A stretch of DNA of 64,000 nt from JAUVPY01 sp034412795 (GTDB taxonomy: Bacteria; Chloroflexota; Anaerolineae; 4572-78; NAK82), in NCBI GenBank assembly GCA_034412795.1, contig DAOUMD010000283.1, positions 1 to 64,000 of the forward strand, written 5' to 3'. The position numbers were made by a program, and so were the translations under genes. Shown in pieces: positions 27,652 to 35,573 of the stretch. The stretch's first letter is position 1; each line of letters opens with the position of its first letter. A model generated the notes under the pieces. The model was not told where the DNA came from, made no database searches, and saw only the letters and a list, made by a program, of their open reading frames with translations.

Positions 27652-28605
27652 TCAGGATTCCGCCTCGCGAATAGCATGACGTTCCTCTTCGGTCACCGTG
27701 GACTCGCCGTTCTTGCGAGCTTCCACCTCGGCCACCCACAGATCGCGCATCTGGCGGGCGCCGGTGGGCTGCTTGGCGTCCTTGACCAGATCATACGCAT
27801 TTTGCGCGTGAGCCTCATCCCGGAACACCCCATCCTGATCCATGCCCCAGCGGATCGCCTCAGCCGGGCTGGGGAACATGTCCGGGGCCTGGCTCTCGAT
27901 GGTGTCCATCTGCGCCTCGCTCAAGCCGTCGTAGACCGCCGCCTCGATCTTCTCCGGCATGCCGGTCCAGCAACCCGTGTCGTCCGCCAACTCAACCCCG
28001 GATCGACCGCGACGAGCCCAGACCACACGTACCTTGTACACGCCGCCCTCATTGGAGAACCGCAAGCGCATGTTACAACTGCGCAGGACGCGGGCGATCT
28101 CCAGCTCCGGCAGTGAGGTCTTGACCTCTTCTTGCGCCCTGGCGTCTCGCCCCTCAAAGGTGTGGTAAATCCAGGCCACGTCGCTGCCCCAGCCGGTGAT
28201 GCTGTCCTGGAGCAAGCGAACTGCCGTGGCCTTGTCCTTAAAGGCGGCCACTTTGTTGCGGTTCTTGCCGGCGTCGTTGTCGCGCAGGGCCATCATGATG
28301 AGCGGTACGATGATGGGCGACAGCGAATCGACCACGATGGTTCCCACCGTAGAACCGGGCATGTTCTGGCGCAGCAGCTCGGCGATGCGATCCGGGTTGA
28401 CGTGATCGGCGGGGTTGCTGCTCAGTTGCAGGACATCCCCCTCTGGCACCAGGTCGGCCACCTCGGCGAAGCGGTGATCGGCGTCGATGGGTAGTAACGG
28501 TGTGCGCAGTTGGGTGATGAAGGTGCTCTTGCCGGACTTGGCCGGTCCCTCCAGTAACCACTGGCGGACTGGGTACTTCGGTTTCTGATACTTTTGAAAT
28601 GCCAT
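27652..28605 (-). CDS. Sak4-like RecA-fold ATPase of phage type
   Basis: 317 residues from ATG 28605, with GGAGG upstream. The Walker A motif GPAKSGKST is at residues 20-28, then a short strand with LLPIDADHR, and a Walker B-like TIVVDSLSPI near 105. Such short P-loop proteins (Sak4 or phage nucleotide-binding protein) act in phage recombination, often with SSB; an SSB is encoded at 51568. It is the last gene of the replication/recombination operon. The C-terminal third (from about residue 230) is helical and charged without a known match. Confidence 0.8.
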   Translation of the reverse strand: MAFQKYQKPKYPVRQWLLEGPAKSGKSTFITQLRTPLLPIDADHRFAEVADLVPEGDVLQLSSNPADHVNPDRIAELLRQNMPGSTVGTIVVDSLSPIIVPLIMMALRDNDAGKNRNKVAAFKDKATAVRLLQDSITGWGSDVAWIYHTFEGRDARAQEEVKTSLPELEIARVLRSCNMRLRFSNEGGVYKVRVVWARRGRSGVELADDTGCWTGMPEKIEAAVYDGLSEAQMDTIESQAPDMFPSPAEAIRWGMDQDGVFRDEAHAQNAYDLVKDAKQPTGARQMRDLWVAEVEARKNGESTVTEEERHAIREAES

Positions 28606-28619
28606 ATTTCCTCCGTTTT

Positions 28620-28832
28620 CTATGGATAGTATTCGATCCCCAGGGCGGTTTTCAGTGCATGCCGAACTGCTTCCTGGGGTGTATCGCCATCTCGAAAAGC
28701 GTAGATCAGTGCGTGATGAAACCAGTCTATCGCTTGAGCGGTAGTAGGTCGGAACCACAACCTGGCCATTGCAGTTTTGATCTCTGTATGCACTTGCGTT
28801 ATGGCTGTCTGACTATTCTCTGTATATGTCAT
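28620..28832 (-). CDS. Small hypothetical protein (70 aa)
   Basis: 70 residues, helix-rich (TAQAIDWFHHALIYAF; TPQEAVRHALKTALG). Its ATG overlaps the stop of the gene upstream (ATGA), and it lies 14 bases before the Sak4-like start. No cysteine motif or membrane segment. Function unknown; the coupled position says it is a real member of the operon. Confidence 0.6.
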   Translation of the reverse strand: MTYTENSQTAITQVHTEIKTAMARLWFRPTTAQAIDWFHHALIYAFRDGDTPQEAVRHALKTALGIEYYP

Positions 28833-29125
28833 TCATCCATCACCTTTACTCTGGCACCCAACCTCAGCGCCTCTCCCAGCATGGGGTCTTCCTGGCCCCA
28901 CTCGTCGAGGGTGAGGTGTTCCATCTCAACTTCCTTGAGTGCGCCGAGATAGGGCCGGATGTCTGCCTCTCGCTTACCGCCTGCGGTACTATGAAACTGT
29001 GAATACCAGATGAAGCGCAGCCGGCCTACGCTAGAGGTGTCCACATGAACAAGGCCCCGCAATAACGCTGCGAGGCCCTTATCCATTTGTGCCACTTTGT
29101 CGATCCAGTCGGTGAGCCTGGTCAT
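28829..29125 (-). CDS. Hypothetical protein (98 aa)
   Basis: 98 residues, both ends overlapping the neighbours by ATGA. The middle contains a hairpin+ACTAT signal that reads as FHSTAGGKR, seemingly an inserted DNA element. The half after it (PYLGALKEVEMEHLTLDEWG) is acidic. No family recognised. Confidence 0.6.
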   Translation of the reverse strand: MTRLTDWIDKVAQMDKGLAALLRGLVHVDTSSVGRLRFIWYSQFHSTAGGKREADIRPYLGALKEVEMEHLTLDEWGQEDPMLGEALRLGARVKVMDE

Positions 29126-29889
29126 AGGCGCTTACACGCTTCGACCACGGGGCAAAAACCACACTCCCAGCGCTTGTTGGTCTTGGGTGGAATGCGTTCA
29201 CCGTCCAATGCTCGTTGAATAGCCAGGGCGCGGGTGGTGATGAACTTCTCGGCGCGTTCCGGCTCCCACTTCTCGACCGGGAATTGCACGATGCCGTTGT
29301 GCTCGCCGGTCTTGGTGTCCGGCCCGGTCTTGCTGAGATAGACCATCTTCAGCAGGTCCACCTGGCGCTGCGGCTCCAGCTCGTTGCGTTCCAGCATAAA
29401 CGCGTACAGATTGACCTGTATCTCGTGGTGGCCGTATGGCAGCTTGCGCAGGTAGATGGCCTTGGCCGTCTTCCAATCTTGCAAGATACCGTGGCCGTTC
29501 ACTCTCACGTAGAGATCGGCGGTGCCGTGGACCGGGAGTCCGTCCTCGGTCGTCCATTTGACCTTGATCTCCGGCTCGGCGCCGGCCTCCTCGGAGGCCA
29601 GCTCCAGCGCTTCGTGCATCTTGGTGCCCACCAGCAACGCCAGCCGGCCACTGGGGTACTCGTAGTAGTCCGTGGTGTGCATCAGCCACGACTTACGAAT
29701 ACAGCCGGTCAGCGAGGAGACGCTGGGGAAGCTGTGCGGCCTCTGCGCATCCTCGTAAACCGCCTTCAGGACCGGGTAGGGGATGTTGCACGGGTTTTGC
29801 CAGGAGGCAGCACACTCCAGGCACTCCTCCCATTCCACCGGCTCCGGGGAGACCAGAGCCCGGTCCTCGCAGATAACTCCTTTAAGCAT
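29122..29889 (-). CDS. Cas4/RecB-like PD-(D/E)XK exonuclease
   Basis: 255 residues. The nuclease core is visible in order: VGTKMHEALELA, HGTADLYVRV (Asp), ILQDWKTAKA (the D-x-K site) and HEIQVNLYAFML. A C-terminal CGFCPVVEACKRL forms the cysteine cluster that, with an upstream Cys in LTGCIRKSW, suits a Cas4-like iron-sulphur site. An N-terminal segment adds ECLECAASWQNPC. Such enzymes trim DNA ends in phage recombination. There is no CRISPR array in the window, so the role is most likely recombination with the Sak4-like ATPase and SSB. The start has AGGAG upstream and overlaps the preceding gene. Confidence 0.85.
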   Translation of the reverse strand: MLKGVICEDRALVSPEPVEWEECLECAASWQNPCNIPYPVLKAVYEDAQRPHSFPSVSSLTGCIRKSWLMHTTDYYEYPSGRLALLVGTKMHEALELASEEAGAEPEIKVKWTTEDGLPVHGTADLYVRVNGHGILQDWKTAKAIYLRKLPYGHHEIQVNLYAFMLERNELEPQRQVDLLKMVYLSKTGPDTKTGEHNGIVQFPVEKWEPERAEKFITTRALAIQRALDGERIPPKTNKRWECGFCPVVEACKRL

Positions 29890-30160
29890 GGTTCGCTCCT
29901 ATGTGGAATACTCGTTCGTTGGGACACAACTCCAGCCAGAACCCGCGCTTGCTCCGCCCCAAGGCGATCACACCCTGGAATTGTTGGAACTTGAAATCCT
30001 CGGTGGTGGCCGAGCAGTGGGCGAACAGGTGGAATTCCCAATGCCCCTGCCCGTCGCCGGTCTTGACATACCAGCGGAAGGCGGGGAGCATCTGGGGTTC
30101 GCCCTTTTCGTTGGTGGCGAGCTGCTTGCCGTTCTTGAGGAAGACCAAAGCTATCTTCAT
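29882..30160 (-). CDS. Hypothetical protein (92 aa)
   Basis: 92 residues, beta-rich (MKIALVFLKNGKQLATNEKG; FRWYVKTGDGQGHWEFHLFAH). GGAGG precedes the start, which also overlaps the MazG-like gene (ATGA). No recognised domain. Confidence 0.6.
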   Translation of the reverse strand: MKIALVFLKNGKQLATNEKGEPQMLPAFRWYVKTGDGQGHWEFHLFAHCSATTEDFKFQQFQGVIALGRSKRGFWLELCPNERVFHIGANHA

Positions 30161-30684
30161 GCAGTCGCCTCCAGCGTGCCGTAGCGTGCCGGGCGCTTAC
30201 GATTCCTGGCCATCTTTTTCTCCACCTCTGCCAGGGGGTCAGCGCCGTGGCGTTTGAGGATCATGGCTGTCGTGGTGATCAGCTTGATCAGCAAGTCTTG
30301 ATCCAGGATGCGTTCTTTGCGATACCTGTCACCCAGTTGGCCGATGATGACCGGGATGCTGGTGTACATGGCGTCCAGGATGCCGACCGGCATACCTTCG
30401 ATGCGTACCTCACCCAGATCGAGGCCGTGCAGACCGGCCAGGTCGAGGGCGACGATTATGATGTCGGCGCCTTCTTCGTAGAGCCGGGCCAGCAATTCAC
30501 CTGGTGACCGGCCATCTGTTTTGTACGTCAGCCAATGCTTGATGTGCATCATCTCGCCCCATTCGGTGACCAGGTGCAAGATCTGCCTGAAGGTGAGCGT
30601 CTCGATCTGGGGGTGCTCGATGTCGTGGAACCCCTTCTCTTCGATCACGGCCAGGATGTCTTGCGTGAGTGGGTTTAGGTTCAT
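30157..30684 (-). CDS. MazG-like all-alpha NTP pyrophosphohydrolase
   Basis: 175 residues. The MazG-type metal signature ExxE...ExxD is present: EWGE at 41-44 and EGAD at 71-74, inside helices (LVTEWGEMMHIKHW; LYEEGADIIIVALDLAGLHG). Phage MazG-like proteins clear unusual nucleotides or alarmones. A C-terminal extension is basic (KKMARNRKRPAR). Start and stop overlap neighbours. Confidence 0.75.
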   Translation of the reverse strand: MNLNPLTQDILAVIEEKGFHDIEHPQIETLTFRQILHLVTEWGEMMHIKHWLTYKTDGRSPGELLARLYEEGADIIIVALDLAGLHGLDLGEVRIEGMPVGILDAMYTSIPVIIGQLGDRYRKERILDQDLLIKLITTTAMILKRHGADPLAEVEKKMARNRKRPARYGTLEATA

Positions 30685-30953
30685 GTCTCCTCCGATATTT
30701 TTCTCCTGGCCGCCTGGTACACGGCGTCGAAGTTGCTCGTGCCGGCGCTCAGGAGTTGTTGGACGTAGTGGCTGGGGACCACCTCCCAGCGTCCTTCCTC
30801 TCGATAGTAGTAGGATTGCGTGCGGGGTAGCCTCCAGAGTTGTGAAAAAAGCTGGGTGGTATCACCACTCAGCTTGAAGGACCACAGGCTCTCTTGCCCT
30901 TTTTGGGGGCCGGCCAGGTAAATGGCCAGCCGGAATTCGACGACGCCGGTCAT
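30681..30953 (-). CDS. Hypothetical protein (90 aa)
   Basis: 90 residues from ATG 30953, which overlaps the stop of a tiny upstream frame; an in-frame start at 30980 is possible. Beta-rich first half, then SYYYREEGRWEVVPSHYVQQLL. No recognised domain. It ends in an ATGA overlap with the MazG-like gene. Confidence 0.55.
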   Translation of the reverse strand: MTGVVEFRLAIYLAGPQKGQESLWSFKLSGDTTQLFSQLWRLPRTQSYYYREEGRWEVVPSHYVQQLLSAGTSNFDAVYQAARRKISEET

Positions 30954-31023
30954 GGAATCCACCCGAACAGGCGTGGCCAAAGCTGGATCAGCTTCCAGCG
31001 GAGTTGTTTAATCCTCTTTTTCA
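30949..31023 (-). CDS. 24-aa basic, Trp-rich peptide
   Basis: ATG 31023 overlaps the dnaB-like stop, GGACAAGG lies upstream, and the stop overlaps the next start. The peptide begins MKKRIKQLRWKLIQLW. Its two ATGA junctions suggest either a real small protein or a coupling frame that carries ribosomes to the next gene. Confidence 0.4.
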
Positions 31024-32439
31024 TGGCCTTGTCCTCATAGATATGATGTCCCCGGTCGGCTTGTACCAGGCATTGTGAGCCGTGCCGGTGGCACCCGCCC
31101 GCCACTTGGCGACGATGTGATCGTAAGGTTCGTAGCCGGCCAGGTGGCCGGTGAAGTCAGCCTGGGTGCGCCGGCGCTCGTTGTCGCTCATATAAGCCAT
31201 CGGGCAGTAGGTGAAGATGACGATGTCGGCGTCCTGCTCGATGTTGCCGGATTCTCGAAGATCAGCCAATATCGGTCGGTGATCGGCCCGTCGTTCCACC
31301 TCTCGGTTGAGCTGGGCCAGAAGCATAACCACGATCTTCATCTCTTTAGCCATGAGCTTGAGGTAGCGTGAGATTTCGCCTACCTCTCGATCCCGGTTCT
31401 GAGCCTTCGAGTTGGGCATGGCGGGCATAAGTTGCAGGTAGTCCAGGATAACCATAGACAGCGGTTTGCCGTGATCCTCCTGGGCTTTGACACTGACACG
31501 CTTGGCCACCGACTTGACGTGAACCGGATCGCCGAACTCTACGAAGTACAGCGGGGCGGCTGTGATATTGGCAATCGCCTCGTGCACCTGCGTGACCTCA
31601 TCCGGGCTGAGCAGGTTGCCGTGCTTGAGCTTCAAGCTGTCGATGCCGGTCTCCATGGCCACCAGGGTTCTCATGTGCTCTTCTGAGTCTTGCTCGTAGA
31701 CGGCGATCATGACCGGCTCGTCTCTGCGAACAGCCATGTCGCGCGCAATCCACAGCGAGGAGGTCGTCTTGCCAAACCCAGGCCGGCCAGCCATGACCAC
31801 CAGGCGTCCCGGATCGACGTAGCCCAGGACACGATCCAGGTTGGGTATACCCATCTGCCAACCTCTGTTATAGGTGGGATCGGCAATCTGCTGTTCCAGG
31901 GTGTGCCAGAACCTTGAGGCCGCCTGCTCGGCGCTGATGGCCCCGTGCCGGCTCTCGCCGGACCGGATGTTGTAGACCGTGTTCTCGGCCTGGCCCAGCA
32001 AGGAGTGGATGTCTTGCTGATCGCCCAGGTAGCCCAGGCGGGCCAGTTCAGCGCCGGCCCGGATCATCTTACGTTGGATGTGAGATCGCCAGACCAGGTT
32101 GGCGTAATGCTCGATGTTCTGCGGTGAGTATGCCTGGCCGAGGATGGCGTCTACTGCCTGTGTGCCGCCCACCACGTCCAGCATGGTCATGCCGGCCACC
32201 AGGCTGGGCTGCGAGTCGAGGTGGTGCAGCAGCATGGGGCGGTCGGGGACGACGTTGCGGTCGTTCAAGCCCACGATGGTCTCGTACAGCACCGAGCAGG
32301 TGGGGTTGTAGAACATCTCCCCCTTGCTGCCCAGGATTTCTACTGCTTCGTAGGTAACTTGTGGGTTGAGCACGCAGGCGCCTATGATGGCCTGCTCTGC
32401 TTCGGGTTCGTTGGGTAACTCGTTGAGGTCAAAGTCCAT
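31021..32439 (-). CDS. dnaB: DnaB-type replicative DNA helicase
   Basis: 472 residues. The N-terminal domain begins LPNEPEAEQAIIGACVLNPQ, and a linker follows to about 170. The RecA-like core has Walker A MAGRPGFGKTTSS (about 218-230), MIAVYEQDSEEHM, Walker B MVILDYLQLM, and LLAQLNREVERRADHRP with DLRESGNIEQDADIV (arginine-finger region). It unwinds DNA at the element's fork. The gene sits directly after the Prim-Pol gene, a usual pairing in phages and plasmids. GGAGGTGAT precedes the ATG. Confidence 0.93.
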   Translation of the reverse strand: MDFDLNELPNEPEAEQAIIGACVLNPQVTYEAVEILGSKGEMFYNPTCSVLYETIVGLNDRNVVPDRPMLLHHLDSQPSLVAGMTMLDVVGGTQAVDAILGQAYSPQNIEHYANLVWRSHIQRKMIRAGAELARLGYLGDQQDIHSLLGQAENTVYNIRSGESRHGAISAEQAASRFWHTLEQQIADPTYNRGWQMGIPNLDRVLGYVDPGRLVVMAGRPGFGKTTSSLWIARDMAVRRDEPVMIAVYEQDSEEHMRTLVAMETGIDSLKLKHGNLLSPDEVTQVHEAIANITAAPLYFVEFGDPVHVKSVAKRVSVKAQEDHGKPLSMVILDYLQLMPAMPNSKAQNRDREVGEISRYLKLMAKEMKIVVMLLAQLNREVERRADHRPILADLRESGNIEQDADIVIFTYCPMAYMSDNERRRTQADFTGHLAGYEPYDHIVAKWRAGATGTAHNAWYKPTGDIISMRTRP

Positions 32440-32440
32440 A

Positions 32441-33313
32441 TCACCTCCGTGGATTCAACATGCCGGCGTTCAGACCGGATCGGATTGTCCTGCGTATCTC
32501 GCCATCGGCCAGGCCGATTGCTATGGCAACCATCGTCAGTTTGCTTTCCACTTCCTCCTCCGGGAGATGTCCACCGCCGACGATCTGGCCCATGCGGTAA
32601 GCGGCTTTGACCAGCGTGTTGTTGCGGTTGCCCACCGTCGCCTCGGCCAGGCGAGTCAGCTCGCTGGCCAGGGCTCGCGTCCAGTAGTTGGGGGAGCTGA
32701 CTGCCAGGTAAGACCGCATGTCTCCGCTGAGGGTCTGCTCCAACCATTGATCGGCGGGATCGGGGGTGAGCATATCCACAAACCAGTCCGGGGGCATGGC
32801 TAACGGCGTGCTCGGCTCCACCTGCCACTCGTAAGTGTGGCCGGATGGGTGGATCGAGGGCGGGGCGACGATGTAGCCTCCATCTCCACGCAGGTCCACA
32901 CCGGGCGCCCTGCGGGCGAAGTTACGCACTTCGTACCCAGGATGCCGGTACACGACGTGCATGCCATGTCCGGTGCGGCTCATAGGTGTGTGGGGCACGC
33001 CGTTGAGCTGCGCCGTCGAAAGACCCTCCGGCCCGTCGAGGTCCTGGACGATGATGCCGGACACCCCGCCGGTCACGATGCCCAGGTTGGCGCGAGGCTG
33101 AAGCTGGAACCACTCATGGACTTCCTCTTCGGTGGGCTGCCGGCGTTGGTAAGGCTCCCAGGTGTGCCTGGGCCGGCCATTGCGGGTTAGTTCAGGCTGG
33201 CCGTTTTCCCCCATCTTAACCGGCAATACACAAGCCAGGGGGATCTTCTCCCTGGGGCTCAGGGGGATGACGGACCATCCCCTGTCTATGTAGTCAAGCG
33301 CAGTATTTAGCAT
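32441..33313 (-). CDS. Bifunctional primase/polymerase (AEP Prim-Pol)
   Basis: 290 residues. It begins LDYIDRGWSVIPLSPREKIPL, as in Prim-Pol proteins. The catalytic pair is in IIVQDLDG (Asp91, Asp93), and the third site follows in RTGHGMHVVYRHP, then APGVDLRGDGGYIVAPPSIHPSG. A helical C-terminal part (from about 190) may contact the helicase encoded one base downstream. It would prime replication of the element. Confidence 0.9.
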   Translation of the reverse strand: MLNTALDYIDRGWSVIPLSPREKIPLACVLPVKMGENGQPELTRNGRPRHTWEPYQRRQPTEEEVHEWFQLQPRANLGIVTGGVSGIIVQDLDGPEGLSTAQLNGVPHTPMSRTGHGMHVVYRHPGYEVRNFARRAPGVDLRGDGGYIVAPPSIHPSGHTYEWQVEPSTPLAMPPDWFVDMLTPDPADQWLEQTLSGDMRSYLAVSSPNYWTRALASELTRLAEATVGNRNNTLVKAAYRMGQIVGGGHLPEEEVESKLTMVAIAIGLADGEIRRTIRSGLNAGMLNPRR

Positions 33314-33319
33314 AGTAGC

Positions 33320-34318
33320 TCACCTCTGAGGAGTTTCACCGCTTGGGGTACTATCAATGGGCGCACCATCTATCTGCATCAGGTTCAGCCGGTCGGGGAA
33401 CCGGCGCCTGAGTAAAGTGAGTTGATCTTCCGTGAGGGTCAAAAGGACCTGGTAACGAACATCGTGAGTGACTTCGCCATCGCCGTCGATCACTCGAACC
33501 GGGTGACGGATCACCAGCCCCTCGATGCCGGGTGTGTGCTCTGGCGAAACGTGGTCGGCCAGGTCGCGGACGGTCAACGTGCTGGCCGTTTCCACCAGGC
33601 GCCTGACAACCTCCAGGGTCTCGTCGTAGGCGGGGAGGTACTCCGCTGTGTACGTATCGTAGAGCAGTACCTCTTCCTGTTCAGTGAGCCCCTCGCCGGC
33701 CAGGAGTCTCTTGCCGATGTCCTCCCAGTCAGGAGTCACGGCCACACTGGCCCCAATTGCTTCTGAGTAATCGTGAGCCCACCGGGCTTTCGCTTCGTCT
33801 AACACCCGCTGAAACTCGATCTCGTACAGCCGCTCCACTCCCCGGCGCACCTTGTGGCTGTAGGTCTCGTGCTCCGTGTCCAGGATGTGGCGCAGATAGG
33901 GTGTCAGTCTGCGGCGTTTGCTCTTGTCGAGCATCTGCCACACCTGGAAGGGCTTCCATCCGCAGTGACCTTCGAGATAGGGATAGATGTGCGTCTCCCA
34001 GGTGATGAGGTCGGACGCTTCCGACTTGCTGACGCCCCTTTCAGACACCAGCTCGGCGAAGGTGTTGGGCGAGCTGGGATGGAAAGACCACAGATCGCCC
34101 GTGTCTAACCGGTGCAGCAGGTTTGCTTTGAGGCGGGTGTGGGCATAGTCAAGCTCGCCGCTCAGGATGTCGAGTTGCGCGGTGAGGATGGCCGCCTCAC
34201 ATTGGGGACCCGTCATAGTGTCCAAGGTGTCCCCCAGAGAAGCAACGGCCTGGGAGTGGATCTCCACCTCCAGGCCGGCAAGCGCTGTCAGGAGTTCCTG
34301 GCTGGGTATCCTATTCAT
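33320..34318 (-). CDS. Hypothetical protein (332 aa), possible DNA-binding
   Basis: 332 residues from ATG 34318 (GGAGG upstream), inside the end of the nuclease gene. A helix-rich N-terminal half includes FAELVSERGVSKSEASDLITW, compatible with a helix-turn-helix. The C-terminal part is beta-rich (HPVRVIDGDGEVTHDVRYQVLLTLTEDQ). The last codons run through a hairpin+ACTATC signal (DSTPSGE). It precedes the primase by seven bases. No family recognised; a replication or partition role is only a guess from position. Confidence 0.55.
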   Translation of the reverse strand: MNRIPSQELLTALAGLEVEIHSQAVASLGDTLDTMTGPQCEAAILTAQLDILSGELDYAHTRLKANLLHRLDTGDLWSFHPSSPNTFAELVSERGVSKSEASDLITWETHIYPYLEGHCGWKPFQVWQMLDKSKRRRLTPYLRHILDTEHETYSHKVRRGVERLYEIEFQRVLDEAKARWAHDYSEAIGASVAVTPDWEDIGKRLLAGEGLTEQEEVLLYDTYTAEYLPAYDETLEVVRRLVETASTLTVRDLADHVSPEHTPGIEGLVIRHPVRVIDGDGEVTHDVRYQVLLTLTEDQLTLLRRRFPDRLNLMQIDGAPIDSTPSGETPQR

Positions 34319-34637
34319 CTTGCCTCCTGATGAGTTCGACAAGTCTGTCCAAATCGCCGACCCGGAAGCAGAGCAGCGCGTCCGCGTACTTCATGCCAGG
34401 CCGGTGCAGCACGATGGCCGGCACCTTCTCGGTCTCGCCGGCCACCTCCGCCCCGCTGAGTATCTGGTCCAGGAAGTCCGTCCACAGGTATTCCCCGATT
34501 GCCTTGCGGCTCTTGACCTCCACAAAGAAATAGGGTACGTCGAGGTCACACCCCTCGCGTCCCAGAAGCGGAATGCGCACGCCACGCATGAGCCTGGCGA
34601 TTTCGCGCTCTACTCTTTTCCATCGGTCGCGTGCCAT
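34311..34637 (-). CDS. PD-(D/E)XK nuclease, Holliday-junction-resolvase-like
   Basis: 108 residues. WKRVEREIARLM at the start, then CDLDVPYFFVEVKSRKAIG: the Asp and the E-x-K of the nuclease core at about 31-43, followed by a helix (LWTDFLDQILSGAEVA). Length and layout fit archaeal-type Hjc/VRR-like resolvases. It would cut branched recombination or replication DNA. GGAAGG precedes the start. Confidence 0.75.
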   Translation of the reverse strand: MARDRWKRVEREIARLMRGVRIPLLGREGCDLDVPYFFVEVKSRKAIGEYLWTDFLDQILSGAEVAGETEKVPAIVLHRPGMKYADALLCFRVGDLDRLVELIRRQDE

Positions 34638-34641
34638 GTGG

Positions 34642-34986
34642 CTATCCTTCCAGGTGTTGTAGGAACCTGGCGGCCAGGTCCCCGGTGCCGGTTACTTGCT
34701 CATCGCGTGGGGCGTTCTTGCGTCGTTCAAGCGCCTCCTCGATGATCTGGGCTGTGGTGTCGGCGACGATGTTGTGCCAGGCTCCCACAGTGGGTGGCGT
34801 GGGCATGTGATCCGCCATGTTCTCGATGCGGCCAAAGCAGCGCCAGCACTCAAGCGGGCACAGGTTGTGGTAGGTCATGGGGGGGCAGTAGAACTGCTGG
34901 AGCTTTTTCAGATACGGCGCGGCCTGCTTAAACCCTGTGATGTTAAGACGGTCCAGGACCGTCTGTGGCAAGCGAGTGATATGCAA
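34642..34986 (-). CDS. Small protein with cysteine cluster (114 aa)
   Basis: 114 residues from a TTG start, with GGAGG seven bases upstream. The cluster CPPMTYHNLCPLECWRCFG (four Cys) may bind zinc or iron-sulphur. The rest is helical (IVADTTAQIIEEALERRK). Start overlaps the preceding gene by 44 bases. No family recognised. Confidence 0.6.
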   Translation of the reverse strand: MHITRLPQTVLDRLNITGFKQAAPYLKKLQQFYCPPMTYHNLCPLECWRCFGRIENMADHMPTPPTVGAWHNIVADTTAQIIEEALERRKNAPRDEQVTGTGDLAARFLQHLEG

Positions 34987-35161
34987 GGGTGCCTCCTTCG
35001 GCTGTCAGGCTCGGACATTCGCGCACGGTGCCGCCCTTCTCACGGACGCAGATGTCGCTCTCGATGTCCGTGATCTCCCAGTCTTCTGAACACTGCTGGT
35101 GGAAGGGGCACGCCTGTCGTCCGGTCAGGAATTGTAGGCGCGATACTTTTGTTCGAGCCAT
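34943..35161 (-). CDS. Small Cys-containing protein (72 aa)
   Basis: 72 residues with CPFHQQC and two later Cys (DICVREK; RECPSL), a likely metal site. Start and stop lie inside the neighbouring frames. AAGGA precedes the ATG. Unknown function. Confidence 0.5.
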   Translation of the reverse strand: MARTKVSRLQFLTGRQACPFHQQCSEDWEITDIESDICVREKGGTVRECPSLTAEGGTLAYHSLATDGPGPS

Positions 35162-35391
35162 TTGATCTGGTCCTTGATGAGTTTCTTGAACGTTTCGGGG
35201 TGCTCCATCCAGCGAGTGGCCATGGTGCGCAGCTTAACTTTGTGGTTGCAGCTCAGGGCTGCTCTCAGCTCGACGATGGCGTTTTCTGTATGGCCGTGCC
35301 GGATGAAGATGATGGCTGTTTCAACGTGCGCTCCGGTGGTTGCGATGTCCACCAGAAGGGTTTCGACGGTGTCGAGTTGGTCCCGGTTCAT
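35125..35391 (-). CDS. First gene of the replication operon, hypothetical (88 aa)
   Basis: 88 residues, helical (VETLLVDIATTGAHVETAIIFIRHG; HPETFKKLIKDQIKWLEQKY). GGAGG precedes the ATG. It lies 60 bases after a consensus promoter, with a perfect hairpin in the leader. Possibly an early regulator; no family recognised. Confidence 0.6.
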   Translation of the reverse strand: MNRDQLDTVETLLVDIATTGAHVETAIIFIRHGHTENAIVELRAALSCNHKVKLRTMATRWMEHPETFKKLIKDQIKWLEQKYRAYNS

Positions 35392-35404
35392 TGTTTTCCT
35401 CCAT

Positions 35405-35436
35405 CCACTCGGTCAGTGGGAGCACTGACCGAGTGG
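35405..35436. promoter_or_regulatory. Perfect 14-bp inverted repeat in the leader of the replication operon
   Basis: The arms CCACTCGGTCAGTG and CACTGACCGAGTGG are separated by GGAG. With the transcription start near 35444, it spans roughly +9 to +40. It may be an operator for the divergent HTH protein or an RNA hairpin acting as attenuator. Confidence 0.75.
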
Positions 35437-35450
35437 TTAGCGCGATTACC

Positions 35451-35479
35451 ATTATACATCAAGTTGATGTCCTTGTCAA
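35451..35479 (-). promoter_or_regulatory. Consensus promoter of the replication operon
   Basis: Minus strand TTGACA (35474-35479), 17-base spacer, TATAAT (35451-35456): a full sigma-70 consensus. A direct repeat TCAAGTTGA (35459-35467 and 35476-35484) overlaps the spacer and -35, a likely repressor site. Confidence 0.85.
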
Positions 35480-35511
35480 GTTGACAGACTTACCAACCGG
35501 ATGTAAGATAA

Positions 35512-35542
35512 TTGTCACAAACCAGAAGAAACGTGGTATAAT
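35512..35542 (+). promoter_or_regulatory. Divergent promoter of the repressor gene
   Basis: TATAAT at 35537-35542 with the extended part ACGTGG before it; TTGTCA lies 19 bases upstream. AAGGAG at about 35560 serves the ATG at 35574. Confidence 0.65.
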
Positions 35543-35573
35543 GTGGTTAGAGTTATAGAAAGGAGCAGTACTC

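Noticed and set aside
29122..29889. Cas4-like nuclease as a sign of a CRISPR system
   Set aside because: No repeat-spacer array or other cas gene is in the window; the context is phage-type recombination.
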